The notes beneath the pieces are model-generated. The model had not been told where the DNA came from. It was given only the letters and a program-made list of their open reading frames with translations, and ran no database searches. Below are positions 27,394 through 36,730 of a DNA stretch of 64,000 nucleotides, piece by piece (within the stretch, counting starts at the first letter, position 1; the number at the start of each line of letters is the position of its first letter). This DNA comes from Gammaproteobacteria bacterium (lineage in GTDB: Bacteria; Pseudomonadota; Gammaproteobacteria; Pseudomonadales; Pseudohongiellaceae): NCBI GenBank assembly GCA_009922595.1, contig RFVC01000006.1:1-64000 (forward strand), in the 5' to 3' direction. The position numbers and the translations under genes were made by a program.

Positions 27394-28986
27394 TCAGTTC
27401 GCGGCAGTTTCAGAATCCACCAGGATGGTGCCCAGCAGTTCGGCCACTTTCTGTCGGCCCTCTACGTTGGGCCGACGACCCGGGCGTGTGCTCTCAACCA
27501 CTTCGGCCAGGGCCAGGTCCAGGGGTGTCTTGCCTTCATTATCCACAATGGTTGGATCAGCGCCACGCTCGATTAATACAGCAGCAACTTTCTCCCAGCC
27601 GAGTTCGGCGACTGAATGAAGTGCCGTGCGACCTTCATTGTCTTTCCATGCAATGTAGGTATCCAGCTTGGCGGTAAAGGTATGGCTGTCGTTTACCTGG
27701 GCGTTAACATCCGCGCCGGAATCCAGCAGCATGTTAATCGTCTTGATGGCGCGGTCCTGGATATCTTCGCCGTTGGAACCGGTTGGACCACGGCCGTTGC
27801 CGCTCATGCCTGCCGCATACATTAAGGGAGTAATCCTGAAGACGTTACGGAGGTCTACCTCAGCGCCGTTTTCAAGCAGCACCTCAATCATGTCATAGTC
27901 GTGAGTGAACACGGCGATCATCAGGGCATGTGCGCCGCCGCGCATGTCATAGTCGGCAAAACGGCCGCGGCCTGGGCCATTAGGGCGCATGCGTGTAAGC
28001 TGGTGATTGACATCAACGCCCATATCGATCAGGCGCTTTACAATATCCATTGCCGTAATAGAGCGTTCAGTGCTGGCCAGCGGATTAAAAACATCACCAA
28101 AGCTGCCAAAGGATCTTGGCACAAATGAATTCATGTCCACGGCCAAGTAGAGCGGCGTACGACCAGTCATGTCCCAAACGTCCACCTTGGCTCCCTGGTC
28201 AATCAGGAACATGGCAATATCAAAACTCTTGTTGTCGATAGCGTTCAGCAGCGGCGTGACACCGTCCGGATTGGGCTGGTTGATGTTGGCTCCGGCTTCC
28301 ACAATTGATACGGCACAGCGATAGCAGCCTGAACGTGTCGCGTAAAGCAGGGCTGTGAGACCGCCGGTTGGACGGAACTGGGCGCGCGGCTCTGAAGTCA
28401 TTTGCCTGGGCCAGTCGTCGTACACGGCTTTCACGGAGACATCTGCACCACTGGCAACCAGCAGTTCTGCAATCTCGGGATGGTTTTCTGCAGAGGCCCA
28501 CATCAGCGCAGTCTGTCCACGGAATGTTTCGATCACGTTCACATCAGCACCGGCATTCAGGAGCATCTCGACAATTTCCAGGTTGCCAATATAGGAAGCC
28601 AGCATCAGCGGGGTCTGGTTATCCAGGTTGGGAGAATCGGGATCAGCGCCGGCATTCAGCAGCTTGCGTACCAGTTCAGCGTCGTTGAGCTTGGTGGCTT
28701 CTGCCAGAGGTGAAGATCCATAGTTGTTGGTGACGTCAGCATCAGCGCCAGCGGCAAGTAGGGCATCGACCAACTCATGGTTAACATTGTAGGTTGCATA
28801 CATGAGGGCAGTGGAGCCATCAGGCTGCGCGGAATTTACATCAACACCGGAAGCGATCAATTCAAGGGCATCGGCGCTGCGCTTATCCTTGATCAGTTCA
28901 ACCAATGATTCCTGAGCACTGGTAGCAACGGAAAAAATAGAGGCAAAAGCAATGAGAGCAGTGCTCCGGAGAATTCGTGTAATCAT
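27394..28986 (-). CDS. Secreted ankyrin-repeat protein with a single CxxC pair
   Basis: This exported protein has about 530 residues. The start at 28986 is chosen because its ATG overlaps the TGA of the MBL gene (TGATG) and gives a signal peptide (MITRILRSTALIAFASIFSVATSA). A dozen or so ankyrin repeats follow (for example GSTALMYATYNVNHELVDALL and DNQTPLMLASYIGNLEIVEML). The only two cysteines are in SGCYRCAVS, within one repeat; the paralogue at 46454-48058 has GCTECIKV at the matching place. Ankyrin repeats mediate protein binding. Co-translation with an MBL protein and a downstream thioredoxin-fold lipoprotein suggests a periplasmic complex with redox control. Confidence 0.85.
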   Translation of the reverse strand: MITRILRSTALIAFASIFSVATSAQESLVELIKDKRSADALELIASGVDVNSAQPDGSTALMYATYNVNHELVDALLAAGADADVTNNYGSSPLAEATKLNDAELVRKLLNAGADPDSPNLDNQTPLMLASYIGNLEIVEMLLNAGADVNVIETFRGQTALMWASAENHPEIAELLVASGADVSVKAVYDDWPRQMTSEPRAQFRPTGGLTALLYATRSGCYRCAVSIVEAGANINQPNPDGVTPLLNAIDNKSFDIAMFLIDQGAKVDVWDMTGRTPLYLAVDMNSFVPRSFGSFGDVFNPLASTERSITAMDIVKRLIDMGVDVNHQLTRMRPNGPGRGRFADYDMRGGAHALMIAVFTHDYDMIEVLLENGAEVDLRNVFRITPLMYAAGMSGNGRGPTGSNGEDIQDRAIKTINMLLDSGADVNAQVNDSHTFTAKLDTYIAWKDNEGRTALHSVAELGWEKVAAVLIERGADPTIVDNEGKTPLDLALAEVVESTRPGRRPNVEGRQKVAELLGTILVDSETAAN

Positions 28987-29951
28987 CAAACTACGTTGCC
29001 TCCAAAGTTTGTGTAATGCGCCCACAAACCTTTTGCGGCGTCATATAAGAACTTGTATGGATCATCAAATGTACGATCAATCTCATCCATCACGCCGGCA
29101 TCGAGAATGTCCTGTGCACTGCGCCCATTATTGACGAGCGTCGAACAGCGCTCCCATAGGTACCACATCATGGCGTGCTCAGCCCTGAAATCCTCAAGGG
29201 TCATGACCGGACCGTAGGCAGGAACAATCAGCGTGTCGTCGTTGGTGATTTCAAGGATGTCATCCATGGCATCGACACGGCCGCCGAGCCAGCCGCCGGC
29301 ATACCAGTCGAGGGAAGGATCCCTCAATGGAGAAGCCACATCACCAACGGCAATAACATTGGCTTCCTGCAGATGCACATAAGCATCACCGCGTGTATGG
29401 GCTTCCAACAGGTACCCAAATTCTATGCTTTCATTGCCAATGGTCAGTGCTTCTTTTTCCCTGAATGTATGTGTCGGTCGCCCAATCTCAGGCAGGGCTG
29501 AGGTCCAGTAGTCCTCGAAGGGTACATAATGGTCAGCGCTGAGCCACTGACGCGTTATTTCATGCGCATGGATGGCTGCTCCGGCTTCACCGAACAGGGC
29601 ATTACCACCGGACTGGTCAGCGTGATAGTGCGTATTGATAAGCGTATGGACTGGGGTATCCCCAAGCGTCAGCTGCACAGAGGGCGCCAGGGAGGCAGAG
29701 CCACTATCCACCAGCATGTGACCTGAGTTAGTAGTCAGGACCAGGATATTGCCCGGCGCACCATTGATGACACTGACGTTTTCGCGAATCGTTTCCATGG
29801 CCAGCCGGGTTGGGGCCCGCATAGCTTTTACAACTGCAGGATTTTCCTGCGCCCGTTCCTCGCTGGAGCAGCCGGTAAGGCCGGCCAGTATGGGAGCAGA
29901 GGCCAGGCAAACGCCCGCCTTGAGTAAATTTCTGCGTTCGTACTTCTTCAT
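28986..29951 (-). CDS. MBL-fold hydrolase, Tat lipoprotein, altered metal site
   Basis: The product has about 321 residues. I take the ATG at 29951, because the longer frame would run into the preceding gene and this start gives a Tat-like signal (YERRNLLKAG) ending in a lipobox LTGC. The metallo-beta-lactamase fold is shown by MLVDSGSAS, INTHYHADQSGGN, EAHTRGDAYVH, VIAVGDVAS and IVPAYGPVM. The usual HxHxDH is HYHADQ and the usual GHG histidine is Tyr, so two ligands of the second zinc site are absent while the first site is intact. A mononuclear or non-hydrolytic enzyme is likely. It is third in the five-gene operon, and the truncated gene at 63202 is a relative. Confidence 0.85.
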   Translation of the reverse strand: MKKYERRNLLKAGVCLASAPILAGLTGCSSEERAQENPAVVKAMRAPTRLAMETIRENVSVINGAPGNILVLTTNSGHMLVDSGSASLAPSVQLTLGDTPVHTLINTHYHADQSGGNALFGEAGAAIHAHEITRQWLSADHYVPFEDYWTSALPEIGRPTHTFREKEALTIGNESIEFGYLLEAHTRGDAYVHLQEANVIAVGDVASPLRDPSLDWYAGGWLGGRVDAMDDILEITNDDTLIVPAYGPVMTLEDFRAEHAMMWYLWERCSTLVNNGRSAQDILDAGVMDEIDRTFDDPYKFLYDAAKGLWAHYTNFGGNVV

Positions 29952-29991
29952 AAATGACTTCTGATAATTCTTGTTACTTTTCTTACCCGGA

Positions 29992-31332
29992 TCAGACTTC
30001 AGAAAGAATGCCTGTGCTGTTGCCAAAGTTTTCCTGCGGAATTCCGAGTTTGTCGAGAATTGTCAGGTGGATATTGGCAAGCGGTGTTCGTTCCGGTGGC
30101 GTGACATTTTTGCCGCCTTTGTGTGCGCCGCTTGCACCACCCACCAGAATTTCCGGCAGTGGGTAGTTGTCATGCTGATTACTGTTGCCCATGTTTGATC
30201 CGTACAGGAAAAGAGAGTGATCAAGAATGCTACCGTCACCATCTGGTGTGTCAGCCAGTTTCTGTACAAAGCGGGCAAAGTGCTCCATGTGGTAAGTCTG
30301 AACCTTGATCAGTTCCTCAATGCGCACCCGGTCATTAGTGTGATGACTGGTTGGGTGGAAGCCGCCGTTCATGCCGACATGAGGATAAGTGCGGTCAGTG
30401 CCTTCGGCGGCCATAACCAGTGTTAGGACGCGGGTCAGGTCAGCCTGGTAGGCAAGGGCTGCCAGGTCAAACATCATGGTGATCTGCTCATCGAAATCTT
30501 CAAATACGCCAACAGGTGCCGCAGGGACATCAATACCTGACATGTCCTGGTTGCTGGCAATCTGCACGCGGCGTTCTATCTCGCGCACGGTATCCAGATA
30601 GTTGGAAAGAATTTCGCGGTCGCCTGAACCCAGCTCGTTCTGCAGAGCCTTTGTACGGTCAGCAATCATGTCGAGGATGCTGCTGTTCTTGTCCAGGATC
30701 ATGGCTCGCTCTTCCTGCGAATCGTAGGGACCCATCAGCTGGATAAAGACCTTGCGTGGATTGAACTCCATCGGCAGCGGCTGGTTGGGTGAGGCGAACG
30801 AGGTAGTTACTGCATAAAAACCGCCGTTGCCCGCAGCCACCTGCACGGTGGTTTCGGTAGCCATTTCCAGTGAAGGCAGGGCCGTTTCCTGTCCCAATTG
30901 CTGGGCAATCACTTGGTCGAGCGTAGTGGCCAGTTCAGGAATGGAGCCTTCACCCGGTCTTACACAGGACAGCCATGTGGCTGGATTGAAAGTATGGACA
31001 GAACCCAGTGCGGCATTGTTCTCAATGTTTTCAAACGTGGTGACGTAATTCTTGAATGGCTCCAGCGTCTGCATCATCCTGCCGAGCTGGAAAGAGTCAC
31101 CTGAACCGGAACTGGTCCAGTGGTCCACTTCTTTACCAAATGGCGTGTTGTTCATAATGGTGCCATGCGGCAGGTAGAAAAAGCCGGCACGTTTTTTCGG
31201 CATGGCTTCTACCTGGGCAAGCGCCGTACCTGCTGGCACCATGGCATCAAGGAATGGAAGTGCCAGCGCAACGCCGCTACCTCGCAAGACTTCTCGACGC
31301 GACAAGTATTTCTTGGTTAGAAATTTAGCCAT
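29992..31332 (-). CDS. DUF1552 (HXXSHH) protein, Tat-exported
   Basis: This 446-residue protein belongs to the DUF1552/HXXSHH family, named for a histidine motif visible here as HPTSHH near residue 330. The N-terminus KKYLSRREVLRGSGVALALPFLDAM is a twin-arginine signal, so the protein is folded before export. The family is related to the sulfatase-like DUF1501 group and typically sits beside DUF1592 genes in Planctomycetes and Myxobacteria; here the DUF1592 gene is four bases upstream. The biochemical role is unknown. A metal-dependent exported enzyme working with a c-type haem protein is a reasonable inference. Confidence 0.85.
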   Translation of the reverse strand: MAKFLTKKYLSRREVLRGSGVALALPFLDAMVPAGTALAQVEAMPKKRAGFFYLPHGTIMNNTPFGKEVDHWTSSGSGDSFQLGRMMQTLEPFKNYVTTFENIENNAALGSVHTFNPATWLSCVRPGEGSIPELATTLDQVIAQQLGQETALPSLEMATETTVQVAAGNGGFYAVTTSFASPNQPLPMEFNPRKVFIQLMGPYDSQEERAMILDKNSSILDMIADRTKALQNELGSGDREILSNYLDTVREIERRVQIASNQDMSGIDVPAAPVGVFEDFDEQITMMFDLAALAYQADLTRVLTLVMAAEGTDRTYPHVGMNGGFHPTSHHTNDRVRIEELIKVQTYHMEHFARFVQKLADTPDGDGSILDHSLFLYGSNMGNSNQHDNYPLPEILVGGASGAHKGGKNVTPPERTPLANIHLTILDKLGIPQENFGNSTGILSEV

Positions 31333-31336
31333 TTTG

Positions 31337-33757
31337 TTATCTCCCGGTTGCTACAGACGCCATTTCGTGCGACTGGCCGTGGTGTTCCTCTGAGCCCTGC
31401 ATGCGAAATACATCGTGATTTACTAGTGCAGTAATAATTGAGGTAAAAGTGTAATTATCTTCGGCGGCCTTGCGAACGATCTCGCGGACAAACGGCATGT
31501 CGAAATATTCCACTTCCCTGTTAAGGCCATACATCATTAATTTCTTGGTGATGGTCATGGGTAACTGGTCCTTCTTACTGAGCAAGAATTCGCGTAGCTC
31601 AATGGGACCATCAATTTCTAGGCCGCTGGTCAGCACTGTTGAAGCATCGATAGCCTCACCAGCCTGCGCATCTTCGTCACGCCAGGTGCCGATTACGGTG
31701 TAATTTTCCAGTGCAAGTCCCGGCGGGTCGATAATGCCGTGACAGGACATGCAGTTTGGATTCTGGCGATGCTCTTCGAGGCGGGCTCGAATAGTCGTTG
31801 GTTTTTCACCCTCGCGAATCGATAGGTCCACTTCGACATTGGGCGGAGGTGGAGTCGGTGGTGTTCCCATGATGCGGTCAAGCACCCAGGCGCCGCGCAG
31901 TACGGGTGAAGTGCGGTCACCATAGGACGTTCTCAGCAGTGTTGCCCCTTTGCCGAGCAGTCCCCAGCGGTTTTCATCTTCCAATCTGATGCGGCGGAAC
32001 TGCGGTCCGTAAATTCCCTCAATGCCGTAGTGACTTGCCAGTGAATCATTGACGAACGTCCAGTCTGCTGTAAGCAGCTCACTTACTGGGCGGTCCTCCA
32101 GCAGGACGCTGCTTAGGAACAGGCGAATTTCTTTTTCAAAGTTGGTGCGTGTGCCGTCATTGAAGCGGCGATCAACAGGTTGTATCTGCTCCAGCTCATC
32201 AAGGTTCAGCCATGCTAGCGCAAAATTTTCAATCAGAGCTTCTGCACGATTGTCATCAAGCATCCTCTTCACCTGTTGTGCCATGATTTCAGGGTCAGAC
32301 AGCGAACCATTAGATGCCAAAGCGATCAGTTCCTCATCAGGTCCCTGGCTCCACAGGAAAAAGGCCAGGCGCGTAGCCAACTCGAGGTCGTTCAGCTGAC
32401 GCGGGCTCTCTTCGATGATGCGCATGGAGCGATACAGGAAATCCGGGCTGGACAGGATGGCCGTTGTCATTTCGATAATGCCCGCATCGAAACCGCCTTC
32501 CTCGGCACGGCCCACTTTATAGAAAGGCATAATCCAGTCTAGATCATCATCAGAGATAGGGCGTCGGAATGCTCGGGCGGCCAGGTTCCGGGCAATTTCT
32601 TCAGCGCAGGGCTGTTCCTCGGCAATTTCCAAGGGCTGGCAGATCAGAAGTTTTTCGCGGCTTTTGCTCATGGACAGCCCACTTGGATTGTAAGGGCCCT
32701 CAACCTGTACGCCCAGGCCAACAATTGGCATGCCGGTGACACGCCCGTTGCCGGTGGCGTTATTGCTGGCTGCCCAGGATCGCTCTATAAATGTAACCAC
32801 CACTTCACGGGTACCCACCTCAATGTCTGCAGACAGTCCGGCAATCTTGGCTAAAATGACGTCACCCCCAACTACACCGTCACGAGTAGCAATAGCTAGG
32901 TCTTGGGGTCCGCCAATGTCAACGCGGTTTACCTCAACGCCATCAACGAATATGACCATCGTTGCTGATGTCTCCATACCGCGTGGGTAGAGACCAGCAT
33001 CAATATCCAGAATACTGAATCGGTATTCACCATCAGCCGGGAAGAAATGTTTGAATTTCATGCCGCCGCGTGTGCCCAGCGGAAAGCCGTCAATGTGGTT
33101 GCGCGATGCACTATTGCCGGCCATGAAGCCGATGTTGCGGTTGGGCAGTTCATGAAAGACGCTTGCAAACTTAGGCACCGGCTGACCGATAGCCTCGGTC
33201 GCCACGGCGCGGGTCGCCGTGATGTATTGTTCCAGGAATGCAGGGGACGCGCCAAGCGCATTAGCGATGTTGTCGAAGCCCTCGACTTCTATTTCACTCG
33301 GCAGAATCTGAACGGGATCAACATCAACGCCGAGTAGGTCACCGACGATTGTTGCAAACTCAGTTCTGTTTAGGCGCTGTATCGGTACGTGTCCGATAAC
33401 ATGATCGCTGGACCCGGTATCAATGGAATTTTCCAGGTAGCTGACAACTTGGTCTACGATTTCCTGGTCAGGCTGTGGCTGTCCTGCAGGGGGCATTAGC
33501 CTTCCACGCAGCTTGTTGATGGCTTCTTCCCATACAGCCGGATCATTGGTGACATGATTGATATCCATGAGGTCAAAGGCGAGTCCACCGGAGTAGTCCT
33601 CGTAGTTATGACAATTAACACAGAAATCCTGTATCAGGCGGGCGGCATCCTGGCTGCTACCAAGTGCTGAGGTGGACTGGGCAGAGGTGCCCTGAATTGC
33701 AATGGCCATGAAGAATGTCGCCATGGCTTTCAATGAAAAAACTGCTTTGCCGTTCAT
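31337..33757 (-). CDS. Exported c-type haem protein with DUF1587/1595/1592/1588/1585 domains
   Basis: The start is taken at the ATG at 33757 (806 residues), which gives a signal peptide ending near GTSAQS; a longer in-frame start exists upstream. Domain order: cytochrome-c-like segment with CVNCH at 46-50; DUF1587 (IQRLNRTEFATIVGDLLGV); a carbohydrate-binding-like beta-sandwich insert (about 235-355); DUF1595 (ARAFRRPISDDDL); DUF1592 (ATAILSSPDFLYRSM and LATRLAFFLWSQGPDEEL, in part); DUF1588 with a second haem motif CMSCHGIIDPPG at 669-673; and a DUF1585 C-terminus. This layout is known from planctomycete-type secreted proteins of unknown function. It is the first gene of the exported five-gene operon, and electron transfer is suggested by the two haem motifs. 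Confidence 0.85.
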   Translation of the reverse strand: MNGKAVFSLKAMATFFMAIAIQGTSAQSTSALGSSQDAARLIQDFCVNCHNYEDYSGGLAFDLMDINHVTNDPAVWEEAINKLRGRLMPPAGQPQPDQEIVDQVVSYLENSIDTGSSDHVIGHVPIQRLNRTEFATIVGDLLGVDVDPVQILPSEIEVEGFDNIANALGASPAFLEQYITATRAVATEAIGQPVPKFASVFHELPNRNIGFMAGNSASRNHIDGFPLGTRGGMKFKHFFPADGEYRFSILDIDAGLYPRGMETSATMVIFVDGVEVNRVDIGGPQDLAIATRDGVVGGDVILAKIAGLSADIEVGTREVVVTFIERSWAASNNATGNGRVTGMPIVGLGVQVEGPYNPSGLSMSKSREKLLICQPLEIAEEQPCAEEIARNLAARAFRRPISDDDLDWIMPFYKVGRAEEGGFDAGIIEMTTAILSSPDFLYRSMRIIEESPRQLNDLELATRLAFFLWSQGPDEELIALASNGSLSDPEIMAQQVKRMLDDNRAEALIENFALAWLNLDELEQIQPVDRRFNDGTRTNFEKEIRLFLSSVLLEDRPVSELLTADWTFVNDSLASHYGIEGIYGPQFRRIRLEDENRWGLLGKGATLLRTSYGDRTSPVLRGAWVLDRIMGTPPTPPPPNVEVDLSIREGEKPTTIRARLEEHRQNPNCMSCHGIIDPPGLALENYTVIGTWRDEDAQAGEAIDASTVLTSGLEIDGPIELREFLLSKKDQLPMTITKKLMMYGLNREVEYFDMPFVREIVRKAAEDNYTFTSIITALVNHDVFRMQGSEEHHGQSHEMASVATGR

Positions 33758-34274
33758 TAAATTGTCGTAAATTCCGTTAGTTATGAATATGTTGCTAGTA
33801 AACTGTCTAATTTTGCCATACCAGCATACCAAAAGGGGAATGAAGGTTCCCTGAATACGAAAATTTCCACAATTGAGACCAAAGCCCTCTGTTTATGCGG
33901 CTTCTAGCGCTTCTATAGTGTAAACAGGGGTGGAGCACAATTTACCGATTACTGACATTTATCAAGGCGCAATAATTTTATAACTTACTAAAATTAATGA
34001 TTTTCAGGAATTCTGGGAAAGAAATGACAGTGGGGTTTTAGCCATCCTTAAACCAAATATGCAGTATTTCTATAAAGGCAATATAAGAGGGGGTCTGACA
34101 TATCATCTTTTACCATTCGTTTTGATGGACAGCACCAAACACTTGGCGTCATGATTACGGCGTTTCTTATTCGTAATAGATGGGATTTTGGGCAAAGCCA
34201 CTCGCGGAGCAATCGAGAGGGGCATCGAAGATATCAAAATTCAAACTGAAAAACTTGCGGTTTAATCGCTTAAT
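33758..34274. other. Gene-free stretch between divergent genes
   Basis: About 517 bases separate the DUF1592 gene and the DUF2272 gene. It should hold both promoters. It is AT-rich. A fragment AGGGGGTCTGACA near 34090 resembles half of a REP-like GGGGTCTGACCCC palindrome, but the other half is missing. A short open stretch near 34180-34264 could encode some 30 residues ending in KIQTEKLAV, without a credible start. I see no further structure. Confidence 0.5.
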
Positions 34275-35213
34275 ATGAATATGCATCCACTCATACACAA
34301 ATCACTATTTTCGCTATTGATGTTCTCCCTGCCATTCACAGGGCAGGCCCAGCAGGGCGAAATGATTATCAAGGAGCGTCTTCCTAGTGAAGCCTTCGAT
34401 GTGATGGCGCCCTCTGCCAGGGTGGCGGGCTTGCCAGGAAAAATGCAGGTTGTGGACCGAAGCTGTAAGCAGTATCCATTGGCGCAGGTGCGCCAGCGCA
34501 TAGTCAATATATCAAGACAGGAATGGGAGTGGTTTGGCTCAACTGTGATTGACATGACGGATCAGCAGGAGCTCGACAGGAACGAAGGCAGACTCTCTCG
34601 GTGGTGGCGGACCAACTGGATGGATGCGGCCGAGGCAGAGCGCCTGGCCGATGACGTGGCAGGGTACTGGGCAGCAGCACCCAACAGCAGCTGGATCTTG
34701 GAAAAACAGAACCGGCGTTGGAATGAACTTGGCATCACGGCGCGCTGGCGCGACTTCTGGTCGGCCGCTTTCATTTCCTGGGTGATGTGTGAGGCAGGGC
34801 TGGGTAAGCCAGAGCAGTTCCAGCGAGCAATTGCGCATCACACTTATATCGATCAGGCCATTCGAGCGCGCGATGGTCAGGAACCCAAAGCGGTTTATGT
34901 AGCCTACGATATAGGTGAAAAAGACATTCAGCCCGGTGACATGCTTTGCCGGGGCAGCCGGCCTGCTTACCGTAATCTCAGCGAGCGCCGCTCACAGATG
35001 GGGCAGGGAGCCAGGACCCATTGCGACATTGTGATTGAACTGGATAACACAACTAGCCAGATCAAGGTGATAGGAGGTAATGTTCGGGGGTCGGTAAGGA
35101 TGAAGTATTTGCCGGCAAGCCAGAAGGGCAACATGCTGGTCCCTGCCCCCTATGGATCGCGCGCGTTCTTTTCACACCTTAAATTTAACCTGGCAGATTC
35201 CGACCCCGTTTAG
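34275..35213 (+). CDS. DUF2272-like exported protein
   Basis: This 312-residue protein has a signal peptide (MNMHPLIHKSLFSLLMFSLPFTGQA). The central region matches my memory of DUF2272: WRDFWSAAFISWVMCEAGLG, then HHTYIDQAIRARDG, IQPGDMLCRGSR and a later HCDIVIELD. The Cys-His pattern with a later His resembles a papain/NlpC-like hydrolase arrangement (candidate nucleophile in the MCEAG or DMLCRG segment), but catalysis is not proven. A second in-frame ATG lies two codons downstream and no strong ribosome site is seen. It converges with the acylphosphatase gene, with no clear terminator between. Confidence 0.6.
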   Translation: MNMHPLIHKSLFSLLMFSLPFTGQAQQGEMIIKERLPSEAFDVMAPSARVAGLPGKMQVVDRSCKQYPLAQVRQRIVNISRQEWEWFGSTVIDMTDQQELDRNEGRLSRWWRTNWMDAAEAERLADDVAGYWAAAPNSSWILEKQNRRWNELGITARWRDFWSAAFISWVMCEAGLGKPEQFQRAIAHHTYIDQAIRARDGQEPKAVYVAYDIGEKDIQPGDMLCRGSRPAYRNLSERRSQMGQGARTHCDIVIELDNTTSQIKVIGGNVRGSVRMKYLPASQKGNMLVPAPYGSRAFFSHLKFNLADSDPV

Positions 35214-35240
35214 TCCTTTTTTACAAGAAAAATTTAGAAC

Positions 35241-35510
35241 CTAGCCTGTAATTTCAAAACCGGAATAATTTTGCAAAATGGCATGAGAGGTCTCGACTGA
35301 TTCCACCCTTGCCGCGGGCGGTCCTTCACTTAGCCAGCTCAGAAAAATATCCAGCTGCAAATCTTTACCCTCGGCTTCGACGTAGACGCTGCCGTCCTGC
35401 TCATTTCTGACCAGCCCGCATATGCCAAGCTGATCTGCATGTTCCTTGGTCGAAGCCCTGAAAAATACGCCCTGGACCACGCCTTTCACAGTAATGTTTA
35501 AATGCTTCAT
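35241..35510 (-). CDS. acyP: Acylphosphatase
   Basis: This 89-residue enzyme hydrolyses acyl phosphates. The two catalytic positions are visible: Arg in GVVQGVFFRAST near residue 18 and Asn in GLVRNEQDGSV near residue 36. Length and beta-alpha-beta pattern match the family. The ATG overlaps the stop of the MFS gene upstream by four bases, so the pair is co-translated. No pathway link between the two is apparent. Confidence 0.93.
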   Translation of the reverse strand: MKHLNITVKGVVQGVFFRASTKEHADQLGICGLVRNEQDGSVYVEAEGKDLQLDIFLSWLSEGPPAARVESVETSHAILQNYSGFEITG

Positions 35511-36712
35511 GTTTCGTCATTCACTTTTGCATCGGTAAGTTTATCGAGATCCCTGAGCTTGGGGAAAAGTGCGTAGCCGCCAAAGGTCACTGCAAATGCC
35601 ATCACTGCACCGGCCAGTACGGTCATTACCGGGCCAACCAGTGCTGCTACCGCACCCCCCCTGAAGTCACCCATCTCGTTGGAGATGCCAATAAAAAGCA
35701 TGTTCACTGCGCTGACTCTGCCACGTAAATGATCCGGGGTGGCCAGTTGAATAAGGGATGAGCGAATATTGACGCTGATCATGTCAGAAGCACCGTATAC
35801 CCAGAGCGCGACGAGGCTGATCCATAAGGTTGCAGACCAAGCAAAGATCAGAATTGAGCAGGAGAAAATGGCGAGCGCTGTAAAAAGCAATTTGCCTGCC
35901 TGGCGCATGGGTGGCATCTTGGTAATCAGAATGCCCATCATTACCCCGCCCAGTGCCGGCATTGCCCGCATCAAGCCAAGCATTTTTTCATCCACATTCA
36001 ATACCTCGATGGCATAGACGGGAAGAAGAACCATGACGCTGCCGCAAAGTACTATCAACAGGTCCAGCGAAATACTGGGCAGCACAATTGGGCTGTCCTT
36101 TACATAACGAATGCCGCCGAGCAGTTGCTTGAGACCTCGGCCGCTGGGCTTGTCCACCTTGATGTTGGGTAGTATGAAAAATAACAGGCTGCCCAGGATG
36201 ACAATCCCTGAAAGCACCCAGTACAAATCGTAGTCAAGCCATGCCAGCAGCAGTCCGGCGGCAAGGGGGCCGAGGGTCTGTGCTGTGGTCCACATTGAAC
36301 TGGTTATGGCAACAGCGCGGGACAGGAATTCGTCGCTCACAAGATGAATGAGGATGGCATCAGATGCAGGGGAATAAAATGCCCGCACAGTGCCATGCAG
36401 CAGTATCAGCGTAAAGATCATCTGCCGGTTTAAGTCGCCATCATTCATGCTGTAACCAAGACCGATATACACCCCAGCTTCAAGCAGTGCGCAAGTGATT
36501 AGGATGTACTTGCGGGGAAAGTGATCTACCACCAGCCCGCTGATAATAAACAGCAAAATCAGCGGCGTGATTTGCAGCAAACCGACCAAGGCGAGGTCAA
36601 AGGGGTCGCCGCTATAGGTAAAAAGGTGCCAGCCAATGGCGACACTGAGCATCGAACTGGCGATGGAGACCAGTATCCTCGCCCCCAGGTAGGTATAAAA
36701 ATTGAGAAGCAT
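35507..36712 (-). CDS. MFS efflux transporter, EntS/MFS_3-like
   Basis: This 401-residue inner-membrane carrier has about twelve hydrophobic segments. The loop after helix 2 reads GLVVDHFPRKYIL, a variant of the MFS GxxxDRxxR motif, and helix 5 has SSMWTTAQTLGPLAAGLLLAWL. The LIQLATPDHLRGRVSAVNMLF segment is typical of enterobactin-exporter-like and related drug-efflux carriers. The substrate is unknown. It is coupled to the acylphosphatase gene and preceded closely by the RidA gene. Confidence 0.85.
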   Translation of the reverse strand: MLLNFYTYLGARILVSIASSMLSVAIGWHLFTYSGDPFDLALVGLLQITPLILLFIISGLVVDHFPRKYILITCALLEAGVYIGLGYSMNDGDLNRQMIFTLILLHGTVRAFYSPASDAILIHLVSDEFLSRAVAITSSMWTTAQTLGPLAAGLLLAWLDYDLYWVLSGIVILGSLLFFILPNIKVDKPSGRGLKQLLGGIRYVKDSPIVLPSISLDLLIVLCGSVMVLLPVYAIEVLNVDEKMLGLMRAMPALGGVMMGILITKMPPMRQAGKLLFTALAIFSCSILIFAWSATLWISLVALWVYGASDMISVNIRSSLIQLATPDHLRGRVSAVNMLFIGISNEMGDFRGGAVAALVGPVMTVLAGAVMAFAVTFGGYALFPKLRDLDKLTDAKVNDET

Positions 36713-36730
36713 TAATGACGTGCGGTGCCG

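Noticed and set aside
30027-31332. A longer N-terminus for the MBL gene reaching 30026
   Set aside because: It would overlap the DUF1552 gene and displace the Tat signal; the ATG at 29951 gives a normal Tat lipoprotein signal.
34088-34101. GGGGTCTGACA fragment resembling half of a REP palindrome
   Set aside because: Only one arm is present and no tyrosine-transposase gene lies nearby, so it cannot be called a repeat element.
34155-34264. Short open stretch ending in KIQTEKLAV that might be a gene remnant
   Set aside because: About 36 codons without a credible start or ribosome site; no recognisable family.
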